A model generated the notes under the pieces. It did not search any database, was not told the DNA's origin, and worked only from the letters and a program-made list of their open reading frames with translations. Positions 1 to 8,289 of a stretch of DNA of 8,715 nucleotides are shown one piece after another. Source of the stretch: an uncultured Opitutaceae bacterium (GTDB taxonomy: Bacteria; Verrucomicrobiota; Verrucomicrobiia; Opitutales; Opitutaceae); contig CAISJA010000244.1 of assembly GCA_903885525.1 (NCBI GenBank), forward strand, positions 1 to 8,715. Direction: 5' to 3'. Numbering within the stretch: position 1 is the first letter of the stretch; every line of letters begins with the position of its first letter. A program made the position numbers and the translations under genes.

Positions 1-778
1 CGACCTGATCCAGGAGGGCAACATGGGCCTGATGAAGGCCGTCGAAAAATTCGAGTACCGCCGCGGCTACAAGTTCTCCACCTACGCCACCTGGTGGATC
101 CGCCAGGCCATCACCCGCTCCATCGCCGACCAGGCCCGCACCATCCGTATCCCGGTGCACATGATCGAGACGCTGAACAAGGTGATGCAGGTCCAGAAGC
201 AGCTCCTCCAGGAATTCGGCCACGAACCGACGCCCGAGGAGGTCGCCGAGGAGATGAACCTGCCCGTCGAACGCGTCCAGCAGATCATGAAGATGGCGCA
301 ACAGCCCATCTCGCTGCAGTCCCCCGTCGGCGACGGCGACGACACCTCCTTCGGCGATTTCATCGAGGACAAGTCGGCCGAGAATCCCTACGACATGACC
401 GCCTTCTCGCTCCTGCGCGAAAAGATCATGGATGTGCTCGACTCCCTCACCGAACGCGAGCGCCGCGTGCTCACGCTCCGCTTCGGCCTGGTCGACGGCT
501 ACAGCCGCACGCTCGAGGAAGTCGGCAAGCAGTTCAAGGTCACCCGCGAACGCATCCGGCAGATCGAGGCCAAGGCCCTCCGCAAGATGCGCCACCCGAC
601 GCGCATTCGCCAGCTCCACGGCTTCTTCGACGCCGAGCAGATCGACAACCCGCAGAACCTGCTCAAGAAGCCGCCCGCCATCCCGCCGCAGTTCCTCAAA
701 CAGGGCGGCCCCCTGCTCGGGCGGCCCTCCGGCGGCCCACCCCCGCTGCCCCCGGGCTTCCCGACCTCGCTCGACTGA
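1..778 (+). CDS. rpoD: Primary sigma factor RpoD (sigma-70/SigA), C-terminal part, 5' truncated
   Basis: Vegetative sigma factor, the RNA polymerase subunit that recognises -35/-10 promoters. The reading frame is open from the window edge (codons from base 2), so the N-terminus (region 1, start of region 2) is outside. 258 residues are visible. Region 2.2 is DLIQEGNMGLMKAVEKF. Regions 2.3-2.4 are the aromatic melting and -10 helix (YKFSTYATWWIRQAITRSIA). Region 3.0 is RTIRIPVHM. Regions 3.1-3.2 run through PTPEEVAEEM and GDDTSFGDFIED. Region 4.1 is LTERERRVLTLRFGL, and region 4.2 carries the -35 helix-turn-helix (LEEVGKQF, VTRERIRQIEAKALRKMRHP). Region 3.2 with DDTSFGDFI and the intact RIPVHM mark the primary group rather than an alternative sigma factor. 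After LHGFFD, where most homologues end, about 48 more residues follow, rich in Pro and Gly. An internal ATG at 23 is not the true start. tatA lies 50 bp downstream with no visible terminator between. Confidence 0.96.
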   Translation, partial: DLIQEGNMGLMKAVEKFEYRRGYKFSTYATWWIRQAITRSIADQARTIRIPVHMIETLNKVMQVQKQLLQEFGHEPTPEEVAEEMNLPVERVQQIMKMAQQPISLQSPVGDGDDTSFGDFIEDKSAENPYDMTAFSLLREKIMDVLDSLTERERRVLTLRFGLVDGYSRTLEEVGKQFKVTRERIRQIEAKALRKMRHPTRIRQLHGFFDAEQIDNPQNLLKKPPAIPPQFLKQGGPLLGRPSGGPPPLPPGFPTSLD

Positions 779-828
779 GGTTGCTTTCCCCTTTACTCGC
801 CCTCCCTTCCGGCTAGCTTTACCCCACC

Positions 829-1053
829 ATGCCACTCGCCCTTCTTCCTCTCGCCGCCTTCGGTCTTGGCGGCATGGAGCTAGTCGTCATCCTTCTCATT
901 ATCCTGCTGCTTTTCGGCGGCTCAAAACTCCCCCAGCTGGCCAAGGGCCTCGGCGAGTCCGTCCGGGAATTCAAGAAGGCTTCCCGCGACGACGATCCGG
1001 CCGAGAAGAAGGCCGACGGAAAAAAGCCGGCCGAAACTCCCGGCCAGAACTGA
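829..1053 (+). CDS. tatA: Twin-arginine translocase subunit TatA/TatE
   Basis: Small pore-forming subunit of the Tat pathway, which exports folded proteins with twin-arginine signal peptides across the inner membrane. The 74-residue product has the family layout: a short N-terminus, one transmembrane helix (about residues 16-29) starting at the GLGGMEL motif, the hinge FGGSKLPQLAKGLGES (29-44) with the conserved Phe-Gly, an amphipathic helix to about residue 51, then a charged, unstructured Lys/Asp/Glu-rich tail. The length is normal for TatA. The ATG at 829 has no Shine-Dalgarno sequence. It is the first ATG in frame and gives a normal short N-terminus; Met16 would cut into the helix and is unlikely. 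A weak promoter-like pair (TTTACT at 792, TAGCTT at 814, 16 bp apart) lies just upstream, but co-transcription from rpoD is equally possible. tatB and tatC are not in the window. TatA and TatE/TatB cannot be fully separated by sequence alone. Confidence 0.93.
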   Translation: MPLALLPLAAFGLGGMELVVILLIILLLFGGSKLPQLAKGLGESVREFKKASRDDDPAEKKADGKKPAETPGQN

Positions 1054-1081
1054 GCCGGCCCGCGCCTCCCGCTCTCCCACC

Positions 1082-1106
1082 GCCGCATCAACCGATGCGG
1101 CTTTTT
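1082..1106 (+). terminator. Intrinsic terminator after tatA
   Basis: A perfect 8-bp stem, GCCGCATC (1082-1089) and GATGCGGC (1094-1101), with a 4-nt AACC loop is followed at once by five T (1102-1106) and then CTT. It sits 29 bp after the tatA stop codon and separates the rpoD-tatA unit from the mre operon. Confidence 0.9.
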
Positions 1107-1231
1107 CTTGGGTGGAGGGCCGGCGCTCGCCGCCGGACCTTGCCCCTTGCTTCACCTGCCCTCCGTGGACCCGCCGGGGACCGCCCGCGGCAAATCGCCG
1201 CCCAACTTCCCGTCCGGCAAGGGCTTTGGCT

Positions 1232-1261
1232 TTGACAATCCCCTCCGTGCACGACTTTGAT
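1232..1261 (+). promoter_or_regulatory. Sigma-70 type promoter for the mreBCD-mrdA operon
   Basis: A perfect -35 hexamer TTGACA (1232-1237), an 18-bp spacer, and a -10-like TTTGAT (1256-1261, 4 of 6 matches to TATAAT) place transcription start near 1268. It lies between the tatA terminator and mreB. The position also shows that the upstream in-frame codon at 1257 cannot be the mreB start, because it lies inside the -10 element. Inferred from sequence only. Confidence 0.6.
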
Positions 1262-1283
1262 TCACAAACCCCGCCACCGCCAC

Positions 1284-2204
<921 letters not shown>

Positions 2205-2307
2205 GCCGGTTCCGCGTGATCCGCAACGCACCTCACGGCAGTCGGCGCGCTTGCCCCCGCACACGCTTGGGCCGAAACCGGTGACCGTCCGCGCCTGCCT
2301 CCCCACC

Positions 2308-3144
2308 GTGCCGCCCAACCGACTCGATCAACTCCGGCCCTTCGCCATCCTGGGCGTGGTGCTGCTCGTCTGGCTGCTGCTGCCGCTGGGAGTGAAATCC
2401 TTCACCCGCGCCACCTTCTTTGAGATGCAGGCGCCCTTTGCCGCCGCCCAGTCCTACGTGCAGGACCTGCAGGAATTTTGGGCGCTCCGCAACCGGCCCA
2501 AGGACGAGCTGATCGAAGCCGGCCGCGATCTGGCCCGGCTGAACGCCTCGTACGAGCTCCGTCTCCAGGAAAATGAACAGCTCCAGGCCGAGATCCTCCG
2601 GCTCGAAAATCTGCTCCGCCTCCCCCCCCTGCCCGCCTACCGGCTCGAGCCCGCCCGCGTCGCCCGGCGCGACTTCACCGGCTGGTGGCAGCGCCTGGTC
2701 ATCCGCAAGGGCTCGAACTATGGCCTGCTCGCCGGCTCCCCCGTGGTGTTTTCGGGCGGGGTGGTGGGACGGGTCGTCGAAGTCCATGCCTACACCGCGA
2801 TCGTCGATCTGGTCACCAGCCCGACCTTCCGCATCGCCGCCAGCGCGCAGGGCGACGACTCCCCCGTCAGCTACCAGGGTGGGTTGAACGACACCCTGGC
2901 CTCCCCGCGCGGAACCATCGAGTTTGTGCCGCTGAAAATCAGCGCCTCGGCCGCCGCCCCGCGCCACCTCGTGACCTCCGGCCTCGGCGGCGTCTTCCCG
3001 CCCGGCCTCACCCTCGGCGACATCATCTTCCTCGAACCCTCCACCGACGGGCTGTTCAAGACCGGCGAGGTCAGGCTCGACGAGCGGCTCGGCACGCTCA
3101 CCGAGGTCACCGTCCTGGTGCCGCTCAACCCGGAACCGCCGTGA
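2308..3144 (+). CDS. mreC: Rod-shape determining protein MreC
   Basis: Bitopic inner-membrane protein that links cytoplasmic MreB to periplasmic PBP2 and activates the elongasome. With the GTG at 2308 it has 278 residues: a short cytoplasmic tail (MPPNRLDQLR), one transmembrane helix (about 11-29), a periplasmic coiled coil (about 62-104, with NASYELRLQENEQLQAEIL), and the two-lobed beta domain from about residue 112. The beta domain includes the typical DFTGWWQRLVIRKGSNYGL, GSPVVFSGGVVGRVVEV and the late VTSGLGGVFPPGLTLGDI. Other in-frame starts are TTG 2251 and GTG 2281; 2308 was chosen because it leaves the short N-terminus usual for MreC. None has a clear Shine-Dalgarno sequence. It lies about 100 bp after mreB in the same operon. 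The coding sequence contains a run of eight C (2622-2629) at Pro-Pro between coiled coil and beta domain. Identity is secure; the start is not. Confidence 0.93.
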   Translation: MPPNRLDQLRPFAILGVVLLVWLLLPLGVKSFTRATFFEMQAPFAAAQSYVQDLQEFWALRNRPKDELIEAGRDLARLNASYELRLQENEQLQAEILRLENLLRLPPLPAYRLEPARVARRDFTGWWQRLVIRKGSNYGLLAGSPVVFSGGVVGRVVEVHAYTAIVDLVTSPTFRIAASAQGDDSPVSYQGGLNDTLASPRGTIEFVPLKISASAAAPRHLVTSGLGGVFPPGLTLGDIIFLEPSTDGLFKTGEVRLDERLGTLTEVTVLVPLNPEPP

Positions 3145-3256
3145 GCACCGCCCCCGGCCCTCGTCCCCGCCCGCGCCCTCGTTCTCCCGCCCCCGGCCGC
3201 CTGACTGGCGACCGGAGTGGACCGGGATGCCGCGGCACACCTCCGAGGCGGACCCC

Positions 3257-3793
3257 ATGAGGCGCCGTGATCCCCGCTGGCTGCTCGTCTTCGCCGCCAA
3301 CCTGCTGCTGCTCTGGCTGGTCGCCCTCGCCAACCACCAGCTCGCCCCGTACCACCTCAGCCTGTACGCCGGCGGCCTGCTCGTGACCTTTGCCGCGCTG
3401 CGGCTCGACCCGCGCCGCGGTTTCATCGCCACCGTGCTCACGGCCCTGGCGGCCGACGCCCTGGCGCCCGTACCCTTCGGCACCAGCCTGCTGCTGTTCG
3501 TCCTGGTGCAGGCCGTGCTGCTCTCCGGCCGGCAGCGGTTCCCCCGGGAAGAGCCGGTTTTTGCCACCGTCGTCGCCCTGCTGGCCAACCTCTTCCTGTT
3601 CCTCAGCCTCTCCTTCATCCTGATCGGGCGCCAGCCCCATCCGGGCGAGGCCTGGCTGCGGCTGTTCGCCGACCTGCTGGCCTCGCAGCTGCTGCTGGCC
3701 GTCGTCACGCCCTGGTTCATGGCCCTACAGGTCCGGGCCCATGAGCTGGCCCGCATCCATCCCGAAACCGGCCGGCCGGTCGAGCCCGCTTGA
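3257..3793 (+). CDS. mreD: Rod-shape determining membrane protein MreD
   Basis: Small polytopic inner-membrane protein of the elongasome, partner of MreC. The 178-residue product starts MRRRDPRWLL and is very hydrophobic, with roughly five to six membrane segments (about 8-25, 30-50, 58-72, 80-92, 107-126 and 142-162) and a hydrophilic C-terminus. Sequence similarity in MreD is weak, so the call rests on size, hydrophobic pattern and its place between mreC and the PBP2 gene. The start at 3257 gives a basic N-terminus next to the first helix, with GAGG 8 nt upstream; ATG 3227 is an in-frame alternative with GGAG 9 nt upstream and would add MPRHTSEADP. The gap after mreC is 82-112 bp. The stop lies 31 bp before the PBP2 start. 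Confidence 0.88.
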   Translation: MRRRDPRWLLVFAANLLLLWLVALANHQLAPYHLSLYAGGLLVTFAALRLDPRRGFIATVLTALAADALAPVPFGTSLLLFVLVQAVLLSGRQRFPREEPVFATVVALLANLFLFLSLSFILIGRQPHPGEAWLRLFADLLASQLLLAVVTPWFMALQVRAHELARIHPETGRPVEPA

Positions 3794-3824
3794 AAAGCCG
3801 GCCGACACACTTTCCCTTGGCCCA

Positions 3825-5783
3825 GTGAGCCGCCTCATCGAGACCCACCACGCGCGCAACCCACGCCTCCTCGCCTTCCACGGGGCGCTGGCGGCGGTGC
3901 TGGTGCTGCTCGTCGGCGGCCTCGCCTGGCGGCAACTCCTGCACCGCGGACTCTACACCGAACGCGAACGCCTGCAAAACCAGCGGCGCATCATCATCCC
4001 CGGCCCGCGGGGCAACATCCTCGACCGCGACGGCCGGCTGCTGGTGGAAAACCGCCCCCGCTTCTCCGTCGTCCTGAACCTCGCCGAGCTGCGCAGCGAG
4101 CTGCGCGGCGAGGCGATCAGGGTCATGCGCAACTACCGGGAGTACGACAAACCCGACCGCCCGACCCCCGACCAGGTCGAGCACATCTCCCGCTCTGCCG
4201 TGGCCCAACGCTACCTCGACCGGATCAACCTCATCCTCGGTCGCAACGAAAAGATCCGCCCCCACGAGCTCGACCGCCACTTTGCCCAGACACTCCTGCT
4301 GCCCTTCGTGCTGCTCGACGACCTCTCGCCCGAGGAATATGCCCGGCTGATCGAACGGCTGCCCGTGACCTCCCCGCTCCAAGTCTATGCCTCCAGCTCG
4401 CGGCACTATCCTTTCGGGTCCGCCGCCTCACATGTGCTCGGCTACACCGGCGTGGCGGACAACCCGCAGACGGAGGATTTCCCCGGCGAGGATCTGCTGA
4501 CCTTCAAGGTGAAGGGCACGTTCGGCCGCGATGGTTTGGAAAAGAAATTCGACGACCTGCTCCAGGGCGAATCCGGCGGGGCGATCTACCGCGTCGATCC
4601 GGCCGGGTACAAGATCGACCTGCCGATCGAGAAGCGCCTGCCCGTGCAGGGCCGCAACCTCACCACCTCCCTGGACATCGACCTGCAGCTCACGGCGGAG
4701 GAGGCCCTGGGCGAACGGACCGGGGCGGTGGTCGCACTGGATGTGCGCACGGGGGAGATCCTCGCCCTCACCAGCAAGCCCGACTTCGACCTCAACGCCT
4801 TCGTGCCCCGCCTGACGAGCGAGAACGCCGAGAAGATCACCGGGCAGGGTGCCTGGCTCAATCAGGCCATCGGCGGCGCCTACCCTCCCGGCTCCACCTT
4901 CAAGCTGGTCACCGCCATTGCCGCGTTGCGCAACGGCAGGATCAGCCCGACCGCCGTCATCGCCGACTGCCAGGGCGTGACGATGATCGGCAACAAGCGA
5001 TTCTACTGCGACAACGGCGAAAAGCAGCACGGCACCCTCACCCTAAGCGAAGCCATCGCGACCAGCTGCGACATCTATTTTTACCAGGCCGGCCTGCTCA
5101 CCTCCCCGGAGCTGATCGCGACCGAGGCACGCCGTTTCCGCCTCGACCGCCGCACCGGCATCGAACTGGAGGGCGAGACCGGACGGATGCTGATTCCAGA
5201 CCCGGAGTGGAAGGAAAAGACGCAGCAGGAGAAGTGGTATCCGGGCGACACCGCCAACATGGCGATCGGCCAAGGCTACGTCCTCGTCACCCCGCTGGAA
5301 ATGGCCTGCTTCGCGGCTTCCCTCGCCCGCAACGAACTCTACACCGTCCCCACCCTCCTGCACAACCCGAACGCACCGGCGCAGCATGCCCCCCCCATCG
5401 GGCTGACCCCCGAGCAACGGGAGGCGCTGGTGTCCGGCATGGAAGGGTGCACCACCCACGGCACGGCCTACCTCATCACCAAGCCCGCCTTCAAGATCCC
5501 CGGCGTGCGGATCGCCGGCAAGACCGGCACGGCCCAGAAACGCGTCCGCCAGGGTGACAAACTCGGCACCATCAATTACGCCTGGTTCATCGGATTCGCT
5601 CCGGTCGAGAATCCCCAGATTGCCGTCGCCGTCATGATCGAAGGCGATAGCATCGGCGAATCCTACGGCGGCGGCACTTACTCCGCTCCCGTCGCCAACA
5701 CCGTGATCCGAAAATATATGGAGAAACAGGCGGCGGGCACCGGTCCGGCCGTACCCAAGTTCAACGTCACGCCCAGCCCGTAG
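3825..5783 (+). CDS. mrdA: Penicillin-binding protein 2 (elongation transpeptidase)
   Basis: Class B penicillin-binding protein that cross-links peptidoglycan during lateral wall growth, working with RodA and MreBCD. From GTG 3825 it has 652 residues: a cytoplasmic tail, one signal-anchor helix (about 16-36), the pedestal/dimerisation domain opening with PGPRGNILDRDGRLL (59-73), and a C-terminal transpeptidase domain. The catalytic motifs are complete: nucleophile S357 in STFK (PPGSTFKLV), the SxN-equivalent SCD (S414-D416), and KTGTAQ with K566. The length suits PBP2. The reading frame is open further upstream, to an ATG at 3741 inside mreD, but that would add 28 residues without PBP2 character; 3825 leaves a short basic tail. 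No Shine-Dalgarno sequence is seen. It is the last gene of the mre cluster here, and rodA, the usual glycosyltransferase partner, does not follow. A run of eight C occurs at 5389-5396. PBP3/FtsI is unlikely given the mreCD context and the pedestal motif. Confidence 0.95.
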   Translation: MSRLIETHHARNPRLLAFHGALAAVLVLLVGGLAWRQLLHRGLYTERERLQNQRRIIIPGPRGNILDRDGRLLVENRPRFSVVLNLAELRSELRGEAIRVMRNYREYDKPDRPTPDQVEHISRSAVAQRYLDRINLILGRNEKIRPHELDRHFAQTLLLPFVLLDDLSPEEYARLIERLPVTSPLQVYASSSRHYPFGSAASHVLGYTGVADNPQTEDFPGEDLLTFKVKGTFGRDGLEKKFDDLLQGESGGAIYRVDPAGYKIDLPIEKRLPVQGRNLTTSLDIDLQLTAEEALGERTGAVVALDVRTGEILALTSKPDFDLNAFVPRLTSENAEKITGQGAWLNQAIGGAYPPGSTFKLVTAIAALRNGRISPTAVIADCQGVTMIGNKRFYCDNGEKQHGTLTLSEAIATSCDIYFYQAGLLTSPELIATEARRFRLDRRTGIELEGETGRMLIPDPEWKEKTQQEKWYPGDTANMAIGQGYVLVTPLEMACFAASLARNELYTVPTLLHNPNAPAQHAPPIGLTPEQREALVSGMEGCTTHGTAYLITKPAFKIPGVRIAGKTGTAQKRVRQGDKLGTINYAWFIGFAPVENPQIAVAVMIEGDSIGESYGGGTYSAPVANTVIRKYMEKQAAGTGPAVPKFNVTPSP

Positions 5784-6099
5784 CCCCCCGAGTCACGCCC
5801 CGGGACGCCCAGCCGCCCAGCCGCAATCGTGACTCCAGTCCGGAGGATCAGCCCCGCGCGGTCAGGAGTCATCCGCCTGTTTTCTGGCCTCCCAGGTTTC
5901 CGCCCCCCGCAGCGATGGGGAAGTATCCCTGCAATCCATTCCCAGCCCAATCCATTCCGCCGCCGTTTTTCCTCCGCACGATTTCTCTCAAATCCCGGTC
6001 CGGCCGACCGATGAAGGAAACTGATCTATGGTCCCCCTTCCACCCTGTTTACGTCGCACGCACCGCCCGGCAGTGGCTGATTTATTCTGATCCCCAGCT
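5784..6099. other. Intergenic region between mrdA and the REC-HDOD gene
   Basis: 316 bp without a convincing gene. It holds an imperfect terminator candidate: TGACTCC (5830-5836) can pair with GGAGTCA (5865-5871) across 28 nt, followed at a distance by a TTTT at about 5880; this is weak. An 11-bp direct repeat CAATCCATTCC occurs at 5932 and 5948. AT content rises near the end (TTTATTCTGAT at 6081), where a promoter for the next gene would be expected, but no clear -35/-10 pair is present. A 66-codon ORF at 5915-6115 overlaps the next gene and shows no recognisable protein character. Confidence 0.5.
5932..5958 (+). repeat. Short direct repeat, CAATCCATTCC twice
   Basis: Two exact 11-bp copies at 5932-5942 and 5948-5958, 16 bp start to start, in the gap upstream of the REC-HDOD gene. 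The spacing is about one and a half helical turns. It could be a binding site for a regulator or chance; nothing in the sequence decides. Confidence 0.4.
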
Positions 6100-7878
6100 A
6101 TGGCAAAAGTATTAATCATTGATGATGATAGACTTTGTCAGAAACTTGTCGGCAAAATTTTCGTCAATGCCGGACATGAGACCCTGATTGCCCGATCTGC
6201 CTCCGAGGCTTGGGATCGCCTCTACGAGCATGGGATCGTGGATATGATCGTCCTGGACAACCAGCTCGAGCAAGAGTGGGGCTGGCAATTTTTGCGCACC
6301 CTCCGCCAGCACTCCACCTACACCGGGCTGCCGGTGATTGTGTACACCGGACATACCGAACGGGACTCGATCGTGCGCTATTTCGAGCTCGGGGTGCAGA
6401 GCGTGAACATGAAGCCCTATCTCTCGGAGGTGCTGCTCACTGAGTTCACCAAGGCGATCGCCTCGAATTGGACCTCCCATATCATCGAGCCCACCGAGGT
6501 GATCTGCGAACGGCTCAACCATACGCCCGCCCAGTACAGCAGCCTGCTGGCCACCGCCGACAGCACCATCACCGAAAAGCTGCATCTGGCCCGGACGCGC
6601 ATGGCGGTATCCAGCACCACCCAGATTTTTGCCGCGCTGACCAGCATCGAGCAGCAATGCCGCTCCGTCGGCTTGATCGCCATCGAGGCGGTTACGGCCA
6701 AAATCCGGCATAATATCAGCGACGGGAATCTGATCGAAGCATATGAGGGGCTCCGCATCGTCGATTCCTTCGTCGGCATCATCCGCCAGCGGATGTTGCA
6801 GATGCTGCAGATGAACGGAGCCGTAGCACAGGGTGGCCTGACCATCGACAAACGGCTGACCACGCCGGAGGAGGAAGCCCCCGCCACCTGCTTCTCCGGG
6901 GCCTATGCCCGGGAAATCATCGACAAGCCGCTCTGGCGTTTCGGTCCGCAACTCCGGCAGGCCATCCCGCATCCGCTCACGACCGTCCCGGAGCTGGCGG
7001 AGCTGAGCAAGCGGATGACCGAGGTCGCCCCCTTCACCACTCTGGTCGAGTCGCTGGATCTGCTGAGTTCGATCCCCAGCCAGAGCGTGGAATCGGCCCT
7101 CCAGTACTCTTGGGATACCCCCGGATTTACCAAGCACTACGCCTTCATCCTGCAACGGGTCACCGGCACGCAGGTTTCGCTGGAGACCAAGATCAGCCTG
7201 CAGCGTGCCATGGAGCAGCAGGGGCTCATCAAAGTCGTGCTGATCGCGATGCTCCTGCGCATGGCCAACAAGCTGCCCCCGGAGACGACGCTCAACCTCC
7301 GTCCGCTCTGCGTGCAGACCTTCACCACCACCCTCATCAGCTTTGAGCTGGGCCGCCTGCTGAAGCTGAAGAACAGCTTCATGCTCCCCGCCGCCGGCCT
7401 CGCGCACGATTCCGGCCGCTGGCTCTTCAGCTATGGGAAACCGGCCTTGTTTGGACTCGCGCTCGCCCTCGCCGCCGACGGCAAGCTCACCCTCGAACAG
7501 GCGGAAGCCGTGCTGTTCGGCCAGAATCATCACCAAGTCGGGCAGATGCTGCTCGCAGATTTGGGGCAGTCGGAGCTCCTGCAGGACACGGCGCTCAACT
7601 ACCAGGATCCCGCCGCCGTGACCAATCCCGACAACATTATCATTGTCACGGTCACCCACCTCTCGAACCTGCTGGCCATCGCCAGCGGCAGCGGAAACGC
7701 CAAGAATGCGGCGGCCCTCATCGAGAGGCTGCGGCAACCGCACTATCCGGCCTGGGCGCTGCTCCAGAGCCGCGGGGTCGCCCTCCCCTTCGAGGTGCCC
7801 GAGCTGGTGGAGACCTTGCAGAAAATCGCCCTCACTTCCCACTGGATTGCCCATCAGCTGCTCAGTCATTCGCTGTGA
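6100..7878 (+). CDS. Response regulator with N-terminal receiver (REC) and C-terminal HDOD domain
   Basis: Two-component output protein of 592 residues. The receiver domain (1-122) has a full active site: acidic pocket D8-D10, phosphoacceptor D53 (IVLDNQ), T83 (VYTG) and K105 (NMKPY), so phosphorylation by a histidine kinase is likely. Residues 145-235 form a helical stretch with no recognised motif. From about 290 to 530 is an HDOD domain (degenerate HD-GYP relative): VPELAEL, then GLAHDSGRWLF with H436-D437, and EAVLFGQNHHQVGQMLLADLG with H477-H478. The last metal-site His pair is replaced by Asn-Tyr (500-501), as expected for a non-catalytic protein-interaction version rather than a c-di-GMP phosphodiesterase. 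There is no DNA-binding or GGDEF domain. ATG 6100 has no Shine-Dalgarno sequence, but the first 70 or so bases of the gene are only about one-third G+C. It is separated from mrdA by 316 bp and has no cognate kinase in the window. The target is unknown. Confidence 0.88.
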   Translation: MAKVLIIDDDRLCQKLVGKIFVNAGHETLIARSASEAWDRLYEHGIVDMIVLDNQLEQEWGWQFLRTLRQHSTYTGLPVIVYTGHTERDSIVRYFELGVQSVNMKPYLSEVLLTEFTKAIASNWTSHIIEPTEVICERLNHTPAQYSSLLATADSTITEKLHLARTRMAVSSTTQIFAALTSIEQQCRSVGLIAIEAVTAKIRHNISDGNLIEAYEGLRIVDSFVGIIRQRMLQMLQMNGAVAQGGLTIDKRLTTPEEEAPATCFSGAYAREIIDKPLWRFGPQLRQAIPHPLTTVPELAELSKRMTEVAPFTTLVESLDLLSSIPSQSVESALQYSWDTPGFTKHYAFILQRVTGTQVSLETKISLQRAMEQQGLIKVVLIAMLLRMANKLPPETTLNLRPLCVQTFTTTLISFELGRLLKLKNSFMLPAAGLAHDSGRWLFSYGKPALFGLALALAADGKLTLEQAEAVLFGQNHHQVGQMLLADLGQSELLQDTALNYQDPAAVTNPDNIIIVTVTHLSNLLAIASGSGNAKNAAALIERLRQPHYPAWALLQSRGVALPFEVPELVETLQKIALTSHWIAHQLLSHSL

Positions 7879-7882
7879 CAAG

Positions 7883-7959
<77 letters not shown>

Positions 7960-8289
7960 ATCCAGAAGTCCGGCCCAAGGCCGGGAGAAGGGCCAACAAA
8001 GGCCCCCGCCCCGCGCAGGGCAAACAAAATCGACAAACTGCTCGGGCGGCCGCGGCCTTGCCACCTCGTGGACCCACGCTCTTCCCCTGCCGGCCTCGGA
8101 GGCGGGCCGGCTCCACGACGGTGCCACCCGGGCCCGCCACCCCGGACGACAGTGGGTTTCGTCGCCCGGTCCGGACGCATTCCGCCATCCGGCTGCGCGG
8201 GCTTTCCGCTGCCGAAAAAAAAGGCGCCCGCATTGCTGCGGACGCCTTGAGAGTGAAGCGCGGGTGAGGCCCCCGGCCACCGGGGGAGC
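7960..8289. other. GC-rich gap between tRNA-Pro and rpsA
   Basis: 330 bp with no believable gene. It should hold the tRNA-Pro promoter (minus strand), of which no clear pair is visible, and it contains the rpsA terminator at 8215-8248. ORFs crossing it are Pro/Arg-rich products of GC content and partly translate the tRNA. Confidence 0.6.
8215..8248 (-). terminator. Intrinsic terminator of rpsA
   Basis: On the minus strand AAGGCGTCCGCA pairs with TGCGGGCGCCTT over 12 bp, with one G-U pair. The loop is GCAA, a stable GNRA tetraloop. The stem runs into eight T (8222 down to 8215). It lies 41 bp after the rpsA stop. There is no T-tract in the + direction, so it works one way only. Confidence 0.93.

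Noticed and set aside
2233..3810. 525-codon minus-strand ORF opposite mreC and mreD
   Set aside because: Low-complexity antisense shadow; the + strand encodes clear MreC and MreD.
5830..5871. Inverted repeat TGACTCC/GGAGTCA as a terminator for mrdA
   Set aside because: Only 7 bp with a 28-nt loop and no adjacent T-tract. Noted in the intergenic entry but too weak to call.
5915..6115. 66-codon ORF upstream of and overlapping the REC-HDOD start
   Set aside because: No ribosome-binding site and no recognisable motif or hydrophobic pattern; it runs out of frame into the next gene.
6112..7881. 589-codon minus-strand ORF opposite the REC-HDOD gene
   Set aside because: Near-exact antisense mirror of a real gene. 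No domain is recognisable, and the + strand has conserved receiver and HDOD motifs.
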